From: Cupriavidus numazuensis
GTDB lineage: Bacteria > Pseudomonadota > Gammaproteobacteria > Burkholderiales > Burkholderiaceae
DNA length: 64,000 nt
Assembly: GCF_905397435.1 (NCBI RefSeq)
Contig: NZ_CAJPVI010000019.1
Location: 1-64,000, forward strand
Direction of reading: 5' to 3'
In this document: positions 55,883 to 64,000 of the stretch, piece after piece
How positions within the stretch are numbered: position 1 is the stretch's first letter
Layout of the letters: each line of letters begins with the position of its first letter
Notes under the pieces: generated by a model
The model's input: only the letters and a program-made list of their open reading frames with translations
Told to the model about the DNA's origin: nothing
Database searches by the model: none
Program-made: the position numbers and the translations under genes

Positions 55883-57103
55883 ATGGGAGCCTTAAGCCAT
55901 CTCCGCGTCCTCGACCTGACCCGCGTCCTTGCCGGGCCATGGTGCGCCCAGAACCTTGCCGATTTCGGCGCCGACGTCATCAAGATCGAGCGCCCTGGCG
56001 CCGGGGACGACACCCGCACCTGGGGACCGCCGTGGCTCAAGGCCGCCGATGGCAGCGATACCGCCGAAGCCGCCTACTACCTCGCCGCGAACCGCAACAA
56101 GCGTTCGGTGACCTGCGATATTTCCTCGCCCGAAGGCCAGCAGCTCGTGCGCGAACTCGCCGCGCAGAGCGATGTCGTGCTGGAGAACTACAAGGTCGGC
56201 CAGTTGAAGAAGTACGGGCTCGACTATGAATCGCTGAAGGCGGTCAAGCCCGACATCATTTACTGCTCGGTGACCGGCTTCGGCCAGAGCGGCCCGTATG
56301 CGGCGCGCCCCGGCTATGACTTCATCATCCAGGGCATGGGCGGCTTCATGAGCCTGACCGGCGAACGCGACGATCTGCCCGGCGGCGGCCCGCAGAAGGC
56401 CGGCGTGGCGATTTCCGACCTGATGACCGGCCAATACGCGACGATCGCCGTGCTGGCCGCGCTGGCGCACCGCGACCGCACGGGCGAAGGCCAGTACATC
56501 GATATGGCGCTGCTGGACGTGCAGGTCGCCATGCTGGCCAATATGAATACCAACTACCTGGCGAGCGGCCAGGCGCCGCGCCGCTGGGGCAATGCGCACC
56601 CGAACATCGTCCCCTACCAGACCTTCCAGGCAGCCGACGGCTGGCTGATCGTCGCGGTCGGCAACGACGGGCAGTTCCGCAAGTTCGTCAATGACGGCGG
56701 CCAGCCGGAACTGGCGGATGATCCGCGCTTCTCGACCAACCCGCAGCGCGTGGCCAACCGCGATGTGCTGGTGCCGATCCTGGCCGACATGGTGCGTACG
56801 CGCACGCGCGCTCAGTGGATCCGCGATCTGGAAGCCGCCGGGGTGCCGTGCGGCCCGATCAACTCGCTCGACGAAGTCTTCGAGGACGAGCAGGTCAAGG
56901 CGCGCGGCCTGCGCGTGGACCTGCCGCACCCGAGCGCCGGCGAGGTCAAGCTGGTGGGCAGCCCGATCAAGATGAGCGCCACGCCACCCGAGGCGCTGCG
57001 CCATCCGCCGCTGCTCGGCGAGCACACCGACACCATCCTCGCCGAGGCACTCGGCTACAGCCCCGAGAAGATCGCCGCCCTGCGCGCCAAGGGCGTGGTA
57101 TAA
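55883..57103 (+). CDS. CaiB/BaiF family (type III) CoA-transferase
   Basis: 406 residues from ATG 55883 (MGALSHLRVLDLTRVLAGPW). Typical opening, then CAQNLADFGADVIKIERPGA-like CoA-binding region; the catalytic Asp is in ISDLMTGQYATIAVLAALAH or the nearby YIDMALLDVQVAML helix (the latter holds the usual ...DVSLLD-type site). GNAHPNIVPYQTFQAADGWL follows. Moves CoA between organic acids without acetyl-CoA hydrolysis. The substrate is unknown; DUF2214 and TctC-type genes follow on the same strand. Confidence 0.92.
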   Translation: MGALSHLRVLDLTRVLAGPWCAQNLADFGADVIKIERPGAGDDTRTWGPPWLKAADGSDTAEAAYYLAANRNKRSVTCDISSPEGQQLVRELAAQSDVVLENYKVGQLKKYGLDYESLKAVKPDIIYCSVTGFGQSGPYAARPGYDFIIQGMGGFMSLTGERDDLPGGGPQKAGVAISDLMTGQYATIAVLAALAHRDRTGEGQYIDMALLDVQVAMLANMNTNYLASGQAPRRWGNAHPNIVPYQTFQAADGWLIVAVGNDGQFRKFVNDGGQPELADDPRFSTNPQRVANRDVLVPILADMVRTRTRAQWIRDLEAAGVPCGPINSLDEVFEDEQVKARGLRVDLPHPSAGEVKLVGSPIKMSATPPEALRHPPLLGEHTDTILAEALGYSPEKIAALRAKGVV

Positions 57104-57110
57104 GAGCCAC

Positions 57111-57130
57111 TTGCGCCGAATCCGGCGCAA
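57111..57130 (+). terminator. Hairpin after the CoA-transferase gene
   Basis: TTGCGCCG-aatc-CGGCGCAA: an 8-bp perfect stem 7 bases past the stop, without a T-run. May partly separate the CoA-transferase transcript from the DUF2214 gene. Confidence 0.45.
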
Positions 57131-57247
57131 TGCGCAGTTGTTGATCAGTCGTCCCCCGAAGCTGTTCCGCGCGACGAGGATTGCCTTGCGCTGGCTCCCC
57201 AGTGGGCGCCAGCCGCCATCTTGCGTCGGCGGACCCAAGGAGATTCC

Positions 57248-57703
57248 ATGCTGACCGATGCCTTGCTGGCGTTCTTCCACTTCCTGGCGATCTTTGTCCT
57301 GATCACGCTGATGGCAGCCGAAGCCGTGGTGCTGCGACCCGATCTCACCCCGGCCACCGTGCGCCGCCTGTCGATCTACGACGGCGTCTACTTCCTGTCC
57401 GCGATGGCGGTGCTGGCCACCGGCCTGCTGCGGCTGTTCTACGGCGCCAAGGGGGTCGATTTCTACCTGCACAATCCCTGGTTCCACGCGAAGATCACGG
57501 TGTTCGTCGTCATTGCACTGTGCTCGCTGCCGCCGACCTTCGCGATTGCGCGCTGGCGCAAGCAGAGCCGCAAGCTGCCCGATTTCGTGCCGCCGCCGTC
57601 CGAAATCAAGAAGGCCCGCCGCTGGGTCATGATCGAAGCCCACCTCGTGATCCTGCTGCCGCTGTGCGCCGTGATGATGGCGCGCGGCATCGGCGCGAGG
57701 TAA
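57248..57703 (+). CDS. DUF2214-type membrane protein
   Basis: 151 residues from ATG 57248, AAGGAGA upstream. Four hydrophobic helices (LTDALLAFFHFLAIFVLITL; GVYFLSAMAVLATGLLRLFY; AKITVFVVIALCSLPPTFAI; LVILLPLCAVMMARGIG). The pattern of FHF, FY-GKG and NPWFHAK matches DUF2214, a family of unknown function. Conserved His residues (near 11 and 79) suggest heme or metal binding, an inference only. Confidence 0.85.
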   Translation: MLTDALLAFFHFLAIFVLITLMAAEAVVLRPDLTPATVRRLSIYDGVYFLSAMAVLATGLLRLFYGAKGVDFYLHNPWFHAKITVFVVIALCSLPPTFAIARWRKQSRKLPDFVPPPSEIKKARRWVMIEAHLVILLPLCAVMMARGIGAR

Positions 57704-57742
57704 AACATCGCATTCCCTGGTTTCCCATCCTCCGAAGTCCTC

Positions 57743-58738
57743 ATGCTGAAGAAACTGCTCGCCGCCACCGTGCTGGCGGCCATGCTGCCGGCCACGGCTG
57801 CCGTGGCGGCCACCGCCTACCCGACCAAGCCGATCAAGTTCGTGGTGCCCTACCCGGCCGGCGGCCCGCTCGATACGGTCGCGCGCGCCATCGGCGAAAA
57901 GCTGCGCGACAGCCTTGGCCAGCCGGTCGTGGTCGAGAACAAGCCCGGTGCCGGCGGCAACCTTGGCGCGGACTACGTCGCCAAGCAGCCGGCGGATGGC
58001 TACACCATCGTCATGGGCGCGGTGGCCACGCATGCCATCAACCCGACGCTGTTCAGCAAGATGCCGTATGACCCGGTGAAGGACTTCGCGCCAATCACGC
58101 TGGTGGCGGACGTGCCCAATGTGCTCGTCATGCATCCGGGCAAGGCCGCAGAACTCCATATCAGCAACGTGCGCGAGTTGGTCGAGTACGCGCGCAAGCA
58201 TCCGGGCAAGCTGGACTATGCATCGGGCGGCAACGGCAGCGCGGGCCACCTGTCGGGCGAGCTGTTCAAGAGCATGGCGAAAATCAGCATGGTCCATATC
58301 CCGTACAACGGCGCCTCGCCCGCGCAGCTGTCGGTACTGTCTGGCCAGACCGACCTGATCTTCGACAACCTGGCCTCGGCCTCCGCCAACATCAAGGCAG
58401 GCAAGCTGAAGGCGTTCGCGGTGACCACCGCCACGCGCGCGACGGCCTTCCCGGAACTGCCGACCATCGCCGAAGCCGGCAAGGGCCTCGGACTGGAAGG
58501 CTTCGACATCTCGACGTGGTTCGGCGTGTTCGCACCGGCCAACACGCCGCGCGAGATCGTCGACCGGCTCAATCACGATATCGTCGCCATCCTGAAGACC
58601 GATGACATGAAGGCACGGCTGGCGCGCATCGGCGCGCAGCCCGCGCCGACCACGCCGGAGCAGTTCGGCGCGCTGGTACAGCGCGAGCTGAAGAAATACG
58701 CGCAGATCGTGCGCGTGTCGGGCGCGAAGGTCGACTGA
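57743..58738 (+). CDS. Tripartite tricarboxylate transporter substrate-binding protein (TctC/Bug family)
   Basis: Periplasmic receptor. 331 residues. Signal peptide LLAATVLAAMLPATAAVAAT, mature start YPTKPIKFVVPYPAGGPLDT, the Bug family's carboxylate-binding loop. VENKPGAGGNLGADYVAKQP follows, and YVSGGNGSAGHLSGELFK-type and LPTIAEAGKGLGLEGFDIST later, all canonical. The ligand is a carboxylic acid or similar and is not predictable. The membrane partners tctBA are 2.1 kb away, beyond the oppositely oriented antiporter gene, so partnership is uncertain. Confidence 0.93.
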   Translation: MLKKLLAATVLAAMLPATAAVAATAYPTKPIKFVVPYPAGGPLDTVARAIGEKLRDSLGQPVVVENKPGAGGNLGADYVAKQPADGYTIVMGAVATHAINPTLFSKMPYDPVKDFAPITLVADVPNVLVMHPGKAAELHISNVRELVEYARKHPGKLDYASGGNGSAGHLSGELFKSMAKISMVHIPYNGASPAQLSVLSGQTDLIFDNLASASANIKAGKLKAFAVTTATRATAFPELPTIAEAGKGLGLEGFDISTWFGVFAPANTPREIVDRLNHDIVAILKTDDMKARLARIGAQPAPTTPEQFGALVQRELKKYAQIVRVSGAKVD

Positions 58739-58748
58739 CGTCCGCGGA

Positions 58749-60515
58749 CTAGGCCTGGCGCTTGCGCCAGATGCCCCAGCGCCGCACACCCGTGGCGCTT
58801 TCGGTGCGGGGCAGCAGCAGGCCGACCTGCACGATGCGCGGCCCTTCCATGCGCGCGGCAGTCAGATGCAGGCCGGCGATCACGACGCTGTCGCCTTCAA
58901 CCGGCGGCGAAACGAAGGCGGCCTGCATGGCGTCGGCCAGCGTCAGCGGATACTCGGCAGCCGTCAGCGCGCGCTCGCCATAGAGCGCCGCCAGATCGCG
59001 CAGGAATGCATCGCCGGAAATCAGGAAATCGTGCGTCACCTGCTCCCAGGCCGGGGCCAGGCCCGGAGCCTGGAAGAGCGCCGCCAGTCTGGGTAGTACC
59101 GTGGCGGGCGCCAGGACCGACACGGTATCGCCGGCACGCAGCACGGTCTGGTCGTGCGGCGCGAGCGCGTCGTCACGCGCCACGGTCAGCAGCCGGCACT
59201 TGGGCGGCAGTTCCAGCTGATCGGCCCGAACGTTTTCCACAGGCGCGTTGGCGCCGACCCGGAACTGCATGACCTCCAGCGTCGGGCCGTGCGTGCCCCG
59301 CAAACGCGAACGCGCGAGCGGTTCGGGAAAACCGGGGCGCAGCACGCGGGCTATGCGCGCGGCAGGCGCCACAGTCGTTCCCTGCAGCAGCAGGCTGGCC
59401 AGCACCACGGCGAACGCGATGCGGAAAATCAGGCCGGACTCCGGCAAGCCGCGCAGCAGCGGGAACAGCGACAGCACGATGGGTACCGCGCCGCGCAGCC
59501 CCATCCACGCAATGAACCCCTTTTCGCCGACGCTCAGCCGGAACGGCAGCAGCGCGAGAAATACGGATGCCGGCCGGGCTACAAACATCAGGAAGGCCGC
59601 CACCGCGATGGCGGGCAATGCCACCTCCCAGATCCGGTGCGGTGCCACCAGCAGGCCGAGCAGCAGGAACATCGCCGACTGGGCCAGCCACGCCATGCCG
59701 TCCATGGCGCGCATGGTGTCCGATGTCACGGCCCTGTCCCGGTTTCCCACCAGCATGCCGGCGAGGTACACCGCGAGGAAGCCGCTGCCACCAAGGCTCT
59801 GCGTGATGGCGAAGATCAGCGCGCCGCCCGAACAGATCAGGATCGCATGCAGGCCTTCCGCGACCTCGATGCGCTCGAGCACATTGGCCAGGCAGTAGCC
59901 GAGCCCGAGCCCCAGAACCGCCCCCACACCGAACTGAACACCCAGCCGCATGGCCAGCGCCACCGGCGTCAGGCCGTCCGGCGCGGCAATCCACTCCATC
60001 AGGGTCAGCGTCAGGAAGATGGCCATCGGGTCGTTGATGCCCGATTCGATTTCGAGCACGCTCGCCACGCGGTCCTTCAGGCGGATGCCGCTGCTGTGCA
60101 GCAGCGAAAAGACGGCCGCCGCATCCGTGGAGCCCACGATAGCGCCCAGTAGCAGGCCGAGCTTCCAGTCGATGTCGAGTACCCAGGCCGAGAACAGGCC
60201 CACCAGTCCTGCCGTCACCAGCACACCCACGGTGGCCAGTGCGAGCGAAGGCCGCAATGCCACGCGGAACGTCGCATAACTGGTGCGAAGGCCGCCATCG
60301 AGCAGGATCACGGCAAGCGCCAGGTTGCCCACAAGGAAACTGAGCCAGGTATTCGAGAAGCGGATGCCGCCCGGGCCGTCCACGCCGGCCAGCATGCCGA
60401 CCGCCAGGAACACAAGCAGGAACGGCACGCCCGCGCGTGCAGAGAAGGCGCCCACCACGATGCCAAGGGACATCACGATGGCGCCGATCAGGATGACGTG
60501 GTCGACGCTCTCCAA
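58749..60515 (-). CDS. nhaP2: K+/H+ antiporter, CPA1 family (NhaP2/CvrA type)
   Basis: 588 residues. Twelve to thirteen membrane helices: FLLVFLAVGMLAGVDGPGGI near 35, GLLLGAIVGSTDAAAVFSLL (the Asp of the transport site) near 125, VLEIESGINDPMAIFLTLTL near 155. Then a cytoplasmic TrkA-C type domain (FRVGANAPVENVRADQLELP; LRAGDTVSVLAPATVLPRL) and a C-terminal CorC-like part ending ATGVRRWGIWRKRQA. Exports K+ or other cations under high-salt or acid-shift conditions. Upstream lies an array of TGAAAGGT repeats. Confidence 0.9.
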   Translation of the reverse strand: MESVDHVILIGAIVMSLGIVVGAFSARAGVPFLLVFLAVGMLAGVDGPGGIRFSNTWLSFLVGNLALAVILLDGGLRTSYATFRVALRPSLALATVGVLVTAGLVGLFSAWVLDIDWKLGLLLGAIVGSTDAAAVFSLLHSSGIRLKDRVASVLEIESGINDPMAIFLTLTLMEWIAAPDGLTPVALAMRLGVQFGVGAVLGLGLGYCLANVLERIEVAEGLHAILICSGGALIFAITQSLGGSGFLAVYLAGMLVGNRDRAVTSDTMRAMDGMAWLAQSAMFLLLGLLVAPHRIWEVALPAIAVAAFLMFVARPASVFLALLPFRLSVGEKGFIAWMGLRGAVPIVLSLFPLLRGLPESGLIFRIAFAVVLASLLLQGTTVAPAARIARVLRPGFPEPLARSRLRGTHGPTLEVMQFRVGANAPVENVRADQLELPPKCRLLTVARDDALAPHDQTVLRAGDTVSVLAPATVLPRLAALFQAPGLAPAWEQVTHDFLISGDAFLRDLAALYGERALTAAEYPLTLADAMQAAFVSPPVEGDSVVIAGLHLTAARMEGPRIVQVGLLLPRTESATGVRRWGIWRKRQA

Positions 60516-60539
60516 ACGGAGTCCTTTCTGTCTAACGCT

Positions 60540-60593
60540 ACCTTTCGCAACCTTTCAGCACCTTACAGCCAGTGCTGCGGTCGCCACCTTTCA
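60540..60593 (-). promoter_or_regulatory. Tandem TGAAAGGT array, nhaP2 side
   Basis: On the minus strand GCTGTAAGGT-GCTGAAAGGT-TGCGAAAGGT stand head to tail at exactly 10-bp intervals (60569 to 60540). A further TGAAAGGT lies at 60586-60593. They are 25 to 78 bases upstream of the nhaP2 start. Phasing by one helical turn fits cooperative binding of an OmpR/PhoB-type regulator (inference). Confidence 0.6.
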
Positions 60594-60753
60594 ACGCCGG
60601 TTCCGGCCTGTCCGATGATAGCTCAGCACCCCGGCAACCGCCCTGCCGGAGCGCCCGCCATGTACCGCAAGCCCGCCTCCAGCCTTGCTTCGCAGGCTTT
60701 TAAGCGCCGCCTCATTAGGAGATACCCTCAGCATGACCAAGTTTGCAGACATC

Positions 60754-60772
60754 TGAAAGGTAGCTGAAAGGT
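60754..60772 (+). promoter_or_regulatory. Tandem TGAAAGGT pair, tctB side
   Basis: TCTGAAAGGTA-GCTGAAAGGTC: two copies in direct orientation, 11 bp apart, about 114 bases upstream of tctB and pointing at it. Same box as in the nhaP2-side array. The 11-bp spacing is the usual one for OmpR-family direct repeats. Confidence 0.6.
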
Positions 60773-60885
60773 CGCACCCTTACCTTGCACCCTGCCCGCG
60801 AAGAGGCCCGTCAGTGCAAGTGCGTTACCGCACCGCACCATCGGCGCCCGGCAGATTTCAAGCAGTCTTATCGAGGAGAATCATT

Positions 60886-61347
60886 TTGCGCATACGTAGC
60901 CAAAAGGACTTTGCCTCCGGCCTGATGTTCATCCTGGTCGGATTCGGCTTTTCCTGGGTCGCACGCGGCTATTCCATGGGAACCGCCGCGAAGATGGGGC
61001 CGGGGTACTTCCCGTTCTGGCTCGGCGTCGTGCTCGCCCTGCTGGGCGTGCTGGTGCTGTGGGGCTCGCTGTCTGCCAAGGCGGAAGAGGACCACCTGGC
61101 CCGTTGGGATATCAAGTCGCTGTTGTGGATCCTGGGTGCCGTCGTGCTGTTCGGCCTGATGCTCAAGCCGCTGGGCATGGTGCTGTCGGTGCTGGTGCTG
61201 GTGCTGGTGTCGTCGATGGCGAGCCATGAATTCAACTGGAAGGGTGCCATCCTGAACGCGATCATCCTGGTGCTGATCAGCCTTGGCGCGTTCGTGTACG
61301 GCATCAACCTGCAGATGCCGGTGTGGCCGGCTTTCCTGGCAAGCTAA
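60886..61347 (+). CDS. tctB: Tripartite tricarboxylate transporter small membrane subunit TctB
   Basis: 153 residues from a TTG start at 60886 behind GAGGAG. Four hydrophobic helices: ASGLMFILVGFGFSWVARGY with the YSMGTAAKMGPGYFPFWLG segment (the TctB signature AxxMGPGYFP), then WILGAVVLFGLMLKPLGMVL and NAIILVLISLGAFVYGIN. Small partner of TctA in secondary uptake of tricarboxylates or other acids. tctA follows after 13 bp. Confidence 0.92.
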   Translation: MRIRSQKDFASGLMFILVGFGFSWVARGYSMGTAAKMGPGYFPFWLGVVLALLGVLVLWGSLSAKAEEDHLARWDIKSLLWILGAVVLFGLMLKPLGMVLSVLVLVLVSSMASHEFNWKGAILNAIILVLISLGAFVYGINLQMPVWPAFLAS

Positions 61348-61360
61348 GGAGACCGCCAAC

Positions 61361-62863
61361 ATGGAACTGCTCTCTAACCTGGGACTGGGCTTTGCGACCG
61401 CCCTCTCCTTCCAGAACCTGGCCTACGCCTTCCTGGGCTGCGTGCTGGGTACCCTGATCGGCGTGCTGCCGGGCCTGGGGCCGCTGGCCACCATCGCCAT
61501 GCTGCTGCCGGTGACCTACACGCTGCCGCCGGTGGCCGCGCTGATCATGCTGGCCGGTATTTACTACGGCGCCCAGTACGGTGGTTCGACCACTGCAATT
61601 CTGGTGAACCTGCCTGGTGAATCGTCGTCGGTGGTGACCACCATCGATGGCTACCAGATGGCACGACGAGGACGAGCGGGGGTGGCACTAGCCACAGCTG
61701 GCCTGGGCTCGTTCTTCGCCGGCTGCGTGGCCACGCTGATCCTGGCTGCCTTTGCCGCGCCGCTGTCGGAACTGGCGTTCAAGTTCGGCCCCGCCGAGTA
61801 CTTCTCGCTGATGGTGCTGGGCCTGATCGGTGCCGTGGTGCTGGCTTCGGGTTCGCTGGTCAAGGCGATCTCGATGATCGTGCTCGGCCTGCTGCTGGGC
61901 CTGGTCGGTACCGACGTGAACTCGGGCGCGGCGCGCTTCTCGTTCGACGTGCCTGAGCTGACCGACGGCCTGAACTTCGTGTCGGTGGCCATGGGCGTGT
62001 TCGGCTTCGCTGAAATCATTGCGAACCTCGAACAGAAGGATGCCCGCGAAACCTTTACGGACCACATCACGAATCTGTTCCCGACCAAGGCCGACTTCAA
62101 GCGCATGATCCCGGCCGTGCTGCGCGGCACGGTGCTCGGTTCGGCGCTGGGTATCCTGCCGGGCGGCGGTGCTGCACTGGCTTCGTTCGCGGCCTACTCG
62201 CTGGAAAAGAAGACCTCGAAGTACTCCAGCGAATTCGGCAAGGGTGCGATCGAAGGTGTGGCAGGTCCGGAATCGGCCAACAACGCCGCGGCGCAGACCT
62301 CGTTCATCCCGCTGCTGACGCTGGGCATTCCGCCCAACGCTGTGATGGCGCTGATGGTCGGTGCAATGACCATCCACAACATCCAGCCTGGTCCGCAGGT
62401 GATGTCGAGCAACCCGGCGCTGTTCTGGGGCCTGATCGCCTCGATGTGGATCGGCAACTTCATGCTGATCGTGCTGAACCTGCCGCTGATCGGCATCTGG
62501 GTGAAGCTGCTGAAGGTGCCTTACCGCTACCTGTACCCGGCCATCCTGACGTTCTGCTGCATCGGCGTGTACTCGGTCCAGAACACGACCTTCGACGTGT
62601 TCCAGACCGCTGCCTTCGGCGTGATCGGCTACCTGTTCATCAAGCTCAAGTGCGAACCGGCTCCGCTGCTGCTGGGCTTCGTGCTGGGACCGATGATGGA
62701 AGAAAACTTCCGCCGCTCGCTGCTGCTGTCGCGTGGTGACTTCAGCGTGTTCGTGACCCGTCCGCTGTCGATGGGCCTGCTGATCGCCGCTGCGGTGCTG
62801 GTGCTGATCGTGGCCTCGCCGTCGATCAAGGCCAAGCGCGAGGAAGCGTTCCAGGAAGAATAA
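61361..62863 (+). CDS. tctA: Tripartite tricarboxylate transporter permease TctA
   Basis: 500 residues, large membrane subunit with 10-12 helices. Family hallmarks: GTLIGVLPGLGPLATIAMLL near 30, GIYYGAQYGGSTTAILVNLP then GESSSVVTTIDGYQMARRG near 70, and the mirrored second-repeat motif GILPGGGAALASFAAYSLEK, then GVAGPESANNAAAQTSFIPL near 305. Start ATG 61361 behind AAGGAGA. It works with TctB and a TctC-type receptor; the nearest receptor gene in the window is at 57743. A strong terminator follows. Confidence 0.95.
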   Translation: MELLSNLGLGFATALSFQNLAYAFLGCVLGTLIGVLPGLGPLATIAMLLPVTYTLPPVAALIMLAGIYYGAQYGGSTTAILVNLPGESSSVVTTIDGYQMARRGRAGVALATAGLGSFFAGCVATLILAAFAAPLSELAFKFGPAEYFSLMVLGLIGAVVLASGSLVKAISMIVLGLLLGLVGTDVNSGAARFSFDVPELTDGLNFVSVAMGVFGFAEIIANLEQKDARETFTDHITNLFPTKADFKRMIPAVLRGTVLGSALGILPGGGAALASFAAYSLEKKTSKYSSEFGKGAIEGVAGPESANNAAAQTSFIPLLTLGIPPNAVMALMVGAMTIHNIQPGPQVMSSNPALFWGLIASMWIGNFMLIVLNLPLIGIWVKLLKVPYRYLYPAILTFCCIGVYSVQNTTFDVFQTAAFGVIGYLFIKLKCEPAPLLLGFVLGPMMEENFRRSLLLSRGDFSVFVTRPLSMGLLIAAAVLVLIVASPSIKAKREEAFQEE

Positions 62864-62906
62864 AAGGCAAGACCGCCGGCCGCTGGCCGGCAACGAAAGC
62901 AAGACT

Positions 62907-62933
62907 GGGGGCGTCGCAAGACGCCCCTTTTTT
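62907..62933 (+). terminator. Terminator of tctBA
   Basis: GGGGCGTC-gcaa-GACGCCCC followed by TTTTTTCTTTC, 44 bases after the tctA stop. Confidence 0.9.
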
Positions 62934-62966
62934 CTTTCTTGCCCCGTCGTTGCCGAGCATGGACGT

Positions 62967-63851
62967 TCAGCCGCCAAACAACTCCGCGCAGGCCGTCCGG
63001 ATGGCGCCGGTCACATGGCCCCTGCCGTGATCGCGCCGCTCGAGCATGCCGATGGTCCGCATCACCGGCTCGCCGTTGACGTGCAACGGCAGGATGCGCA
63101 ACGCCGCATCATCGCGCCAGCGCGCGCGTGGCAGCAATGGCACCACGGTCACGCCGACCTCTTGCCGCACGAGTTCGACGAGCGCCTCGATCGAATTCAA
63201 CTCCAGAAACTCGTTGACACGCAGATGCGCACGCCGCAGCGCACGCTCCACCAGCACGCCGGTACGCTGGCTGCGGTCGAAGCGCAGGTACGGATTGGCC
63301 GCCAGCGCCTCTCGTACGTCCTGCCCGGCGCTGCCCTGGGCCGCAATGGCTACCAGGGGTTCCTGGTAGAGGGTCGTCCAGCGCAGCATGCCCGGCAGGC
63401 GCGTGGTGCCCTCGACCAGGATGGCGGCATCCAGCTCGCCTGACTCCACCATCGCCGCGAGTTCGATGGACTTTGCGCCGACCAGCCGCACCTCCAATGC
63501 GGGATACGCGCGTTTCATGCGGGCCACGACGTGCGACAGGCCGCCCATGACAGACACCACCGCACCCACCGCGACGGCGCCCGCCATCGCTTCGGGCTGC
63601 GCGGCCGGCAGGCGCATTTCGTCATACAACGCCAGCAGACGGCGCGCCTGCGGCAGCAACGCCCGGCCATCGGCGTTCAGCACCGCGACGCGGCCGTTGC
63701 GATCGAACAATTCGCGGCGCAGTTCGGTTTCGAGCGAGCGCATCTGCAGGCTCACCGCTGCCTGCGTCAGCGCCACGTGGCCGGCGGCCGCCGCAAACGA
63801 TCCGTGCTCGGCCACGGCAACAAGGGTTCGTAAGAATCGGATTGTGCTCAT
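62967..63851 (-). CDS. LysR family transcriptional regulator
   Basis: 294 residues from ATG 63851 (MSTIRFLRTLVAVAEHGSFA); an in-frame start 21 codons earlier is less likely. HTH in AAAAGHVALTQAAVSLQMRS then LETELRRELFDRNGRVAVL; effector domain GAVAVGAVVSVMGGLSHVVA onward. The gene it regulates is probably divergent and lies past the right edge. It is convergent with tctA across a terminator, so tctBA is not an obvious target. Confidence 0.93.
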   Translation of the reverse strand: MSTIRFLRTLVAVAEHGSFAAAAGHVALTQAAVSLQMRSLETELRRELFDRNGRVAVLNADGRALLPQARRLLALYDEMRLPAAQPEAMAGAVAVGAVVSVMGGLSHVVARMKRAYPALEVRLVGAKSIELAAMVESGELDAAILVEGTTRLPGMLRWTTLYQEPLVAIAAQGSAGQDVREALAANPYLRFDRSQRTGVLVERALRRAHLRVNEFLELNSIEALVELVRQEVGVTVVPLLPRARWRDDAALRILPLHVNGEPVMRTIGMLERRDHGRGHVTGAIRTACAELFGG

Positions 63852-63914
63852 TGGGGCACCGGTCGACGCGTGAATGGCTTGCAACGCGCTGACGAAACGC
63901 CGCGCGATCCACAA

Positions 63915-64000
63915 GAAAAACTTGTGTCAAGGAAAAGAAATATTAGCTTTCTTTGTGATAACCGGCGCGGAATAATAATGCGCAGGCACCCGTGAAGCCG
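63915..64000. other. Start of a divergent promoter region, cut by the window edge
   Basis: AT-richer DNA upstream of the LysR gene (AAGAAATATTAGCTTTCTTTGTGATAACC). No complete gene is seen. TTAGC...GTGATAA contains T-N11-A spacings that could be LysR sites, but nothing decisive. Confidence 0.35.

Larger units (their letters stand above)
60516..60885. other. 370-bp divergent gap between nhaP2 and tctB with operator-like repeats
   Basis: Contains two clusters of TGAAAGGT-like boxes (60540-60593 and 60754-60772), described separately. The middle (60600-60740) shows no open frame or other clear signal. GAGGAGAATCAT before the TTG of tctB is its ribosome site. Confidence 0.6.

Noticed and set aside
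55892..58789. 965-codon open frame opposite the CoA-transferase, DUF2214 and TctC genes
   Set aside because: Same reasoning: three well-supported genes lie on the plus strand.

Overview
This is a 64 kb chromosomal stretch of a high-GC betaproteobacterium of the order Burkholderiales, most likely Cupriavidus. The evidence is the gene content and order (dnaG-rpoD next to tsaD, a dxs-ispA-xseB operon, polA next to a DUF2782 gene and thrB), many Bug/TctC-type genes and MFS catabolic clusters, and a sauRSTU sulfoacetate cluster with the layout known from Cupriavidus necator. Nearly all of it is ordinary core genome; no prophage, CRISPR array or rRNA operon was seen.

Left edge (1-2032): a visibly AT-richer accessory patch. 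It holds the cut end of an IS5-type element, a 60-codon gene that stops exactly at the IS end, and two divergent genes 54 bp apart. Both encode proteins with an R-x(4,5)-H motif of HEPN nucleases; one is an Abi-like (STM4504/CBY_0614-type) protein. The patch ends at a tRNA-Ile2 (CAU) gene that lies 9 bp behind rpoD.

2042-14218: housekeeping. rpoD, dnaG and yqeY form the macromolecular-synthesis group, but rpsU survives only as a 5'-truncated remnant. Then come a YhiN-type flavoprotein, tsaD, folE2 and the isoprenoid operon xseB-ispA-dxs.

14588-27591: a lone Rieske oxygenase, a DMT exporter, a rhodanese sulfurtransferase, a ZIP metal transporter, a Tat-exported dienelactone hydrolase, a type II NADH dehydrogenase, polA (whose start codon overlaps that of a divergent LOG-family gene), a DUF2782 protein, thrB and a BPSS1780-type membrane protein.

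27600-40064: catabolism. A GMC oxidoreductase/MHS transporter pair faces an IclR regulator. Next is sauRSTU: uptake (SauU), CoA activation (SauT), reduction to sulfoacetaldehyde (SauS), and regulation (SauR). uvrD follows.

40065-64000: valS and galU; then tusA, a NUDIX hydrolase and a threonine aldolase; a LysR-controlled group with a class II aldolase, an MFS transporter and two different small tautomerases; an NfeD/slipin membrane pair; an orphan VapB-like antitoxin; alaS; a CaiB/BaiF CoA-transferase, a DUF2214 protein and a TctC receptor; a K+/H+ antiporter; tctBA; and a second LysR.

Non-coding signals of note: a 149-bp structured repeat present three times, with stem covariation; a GCTACAAT promoter core reused at many housekeeping genes; a phased array of TGAAAGGT repeats between nhaP2 and tctB; and several palindromes placed as operators.
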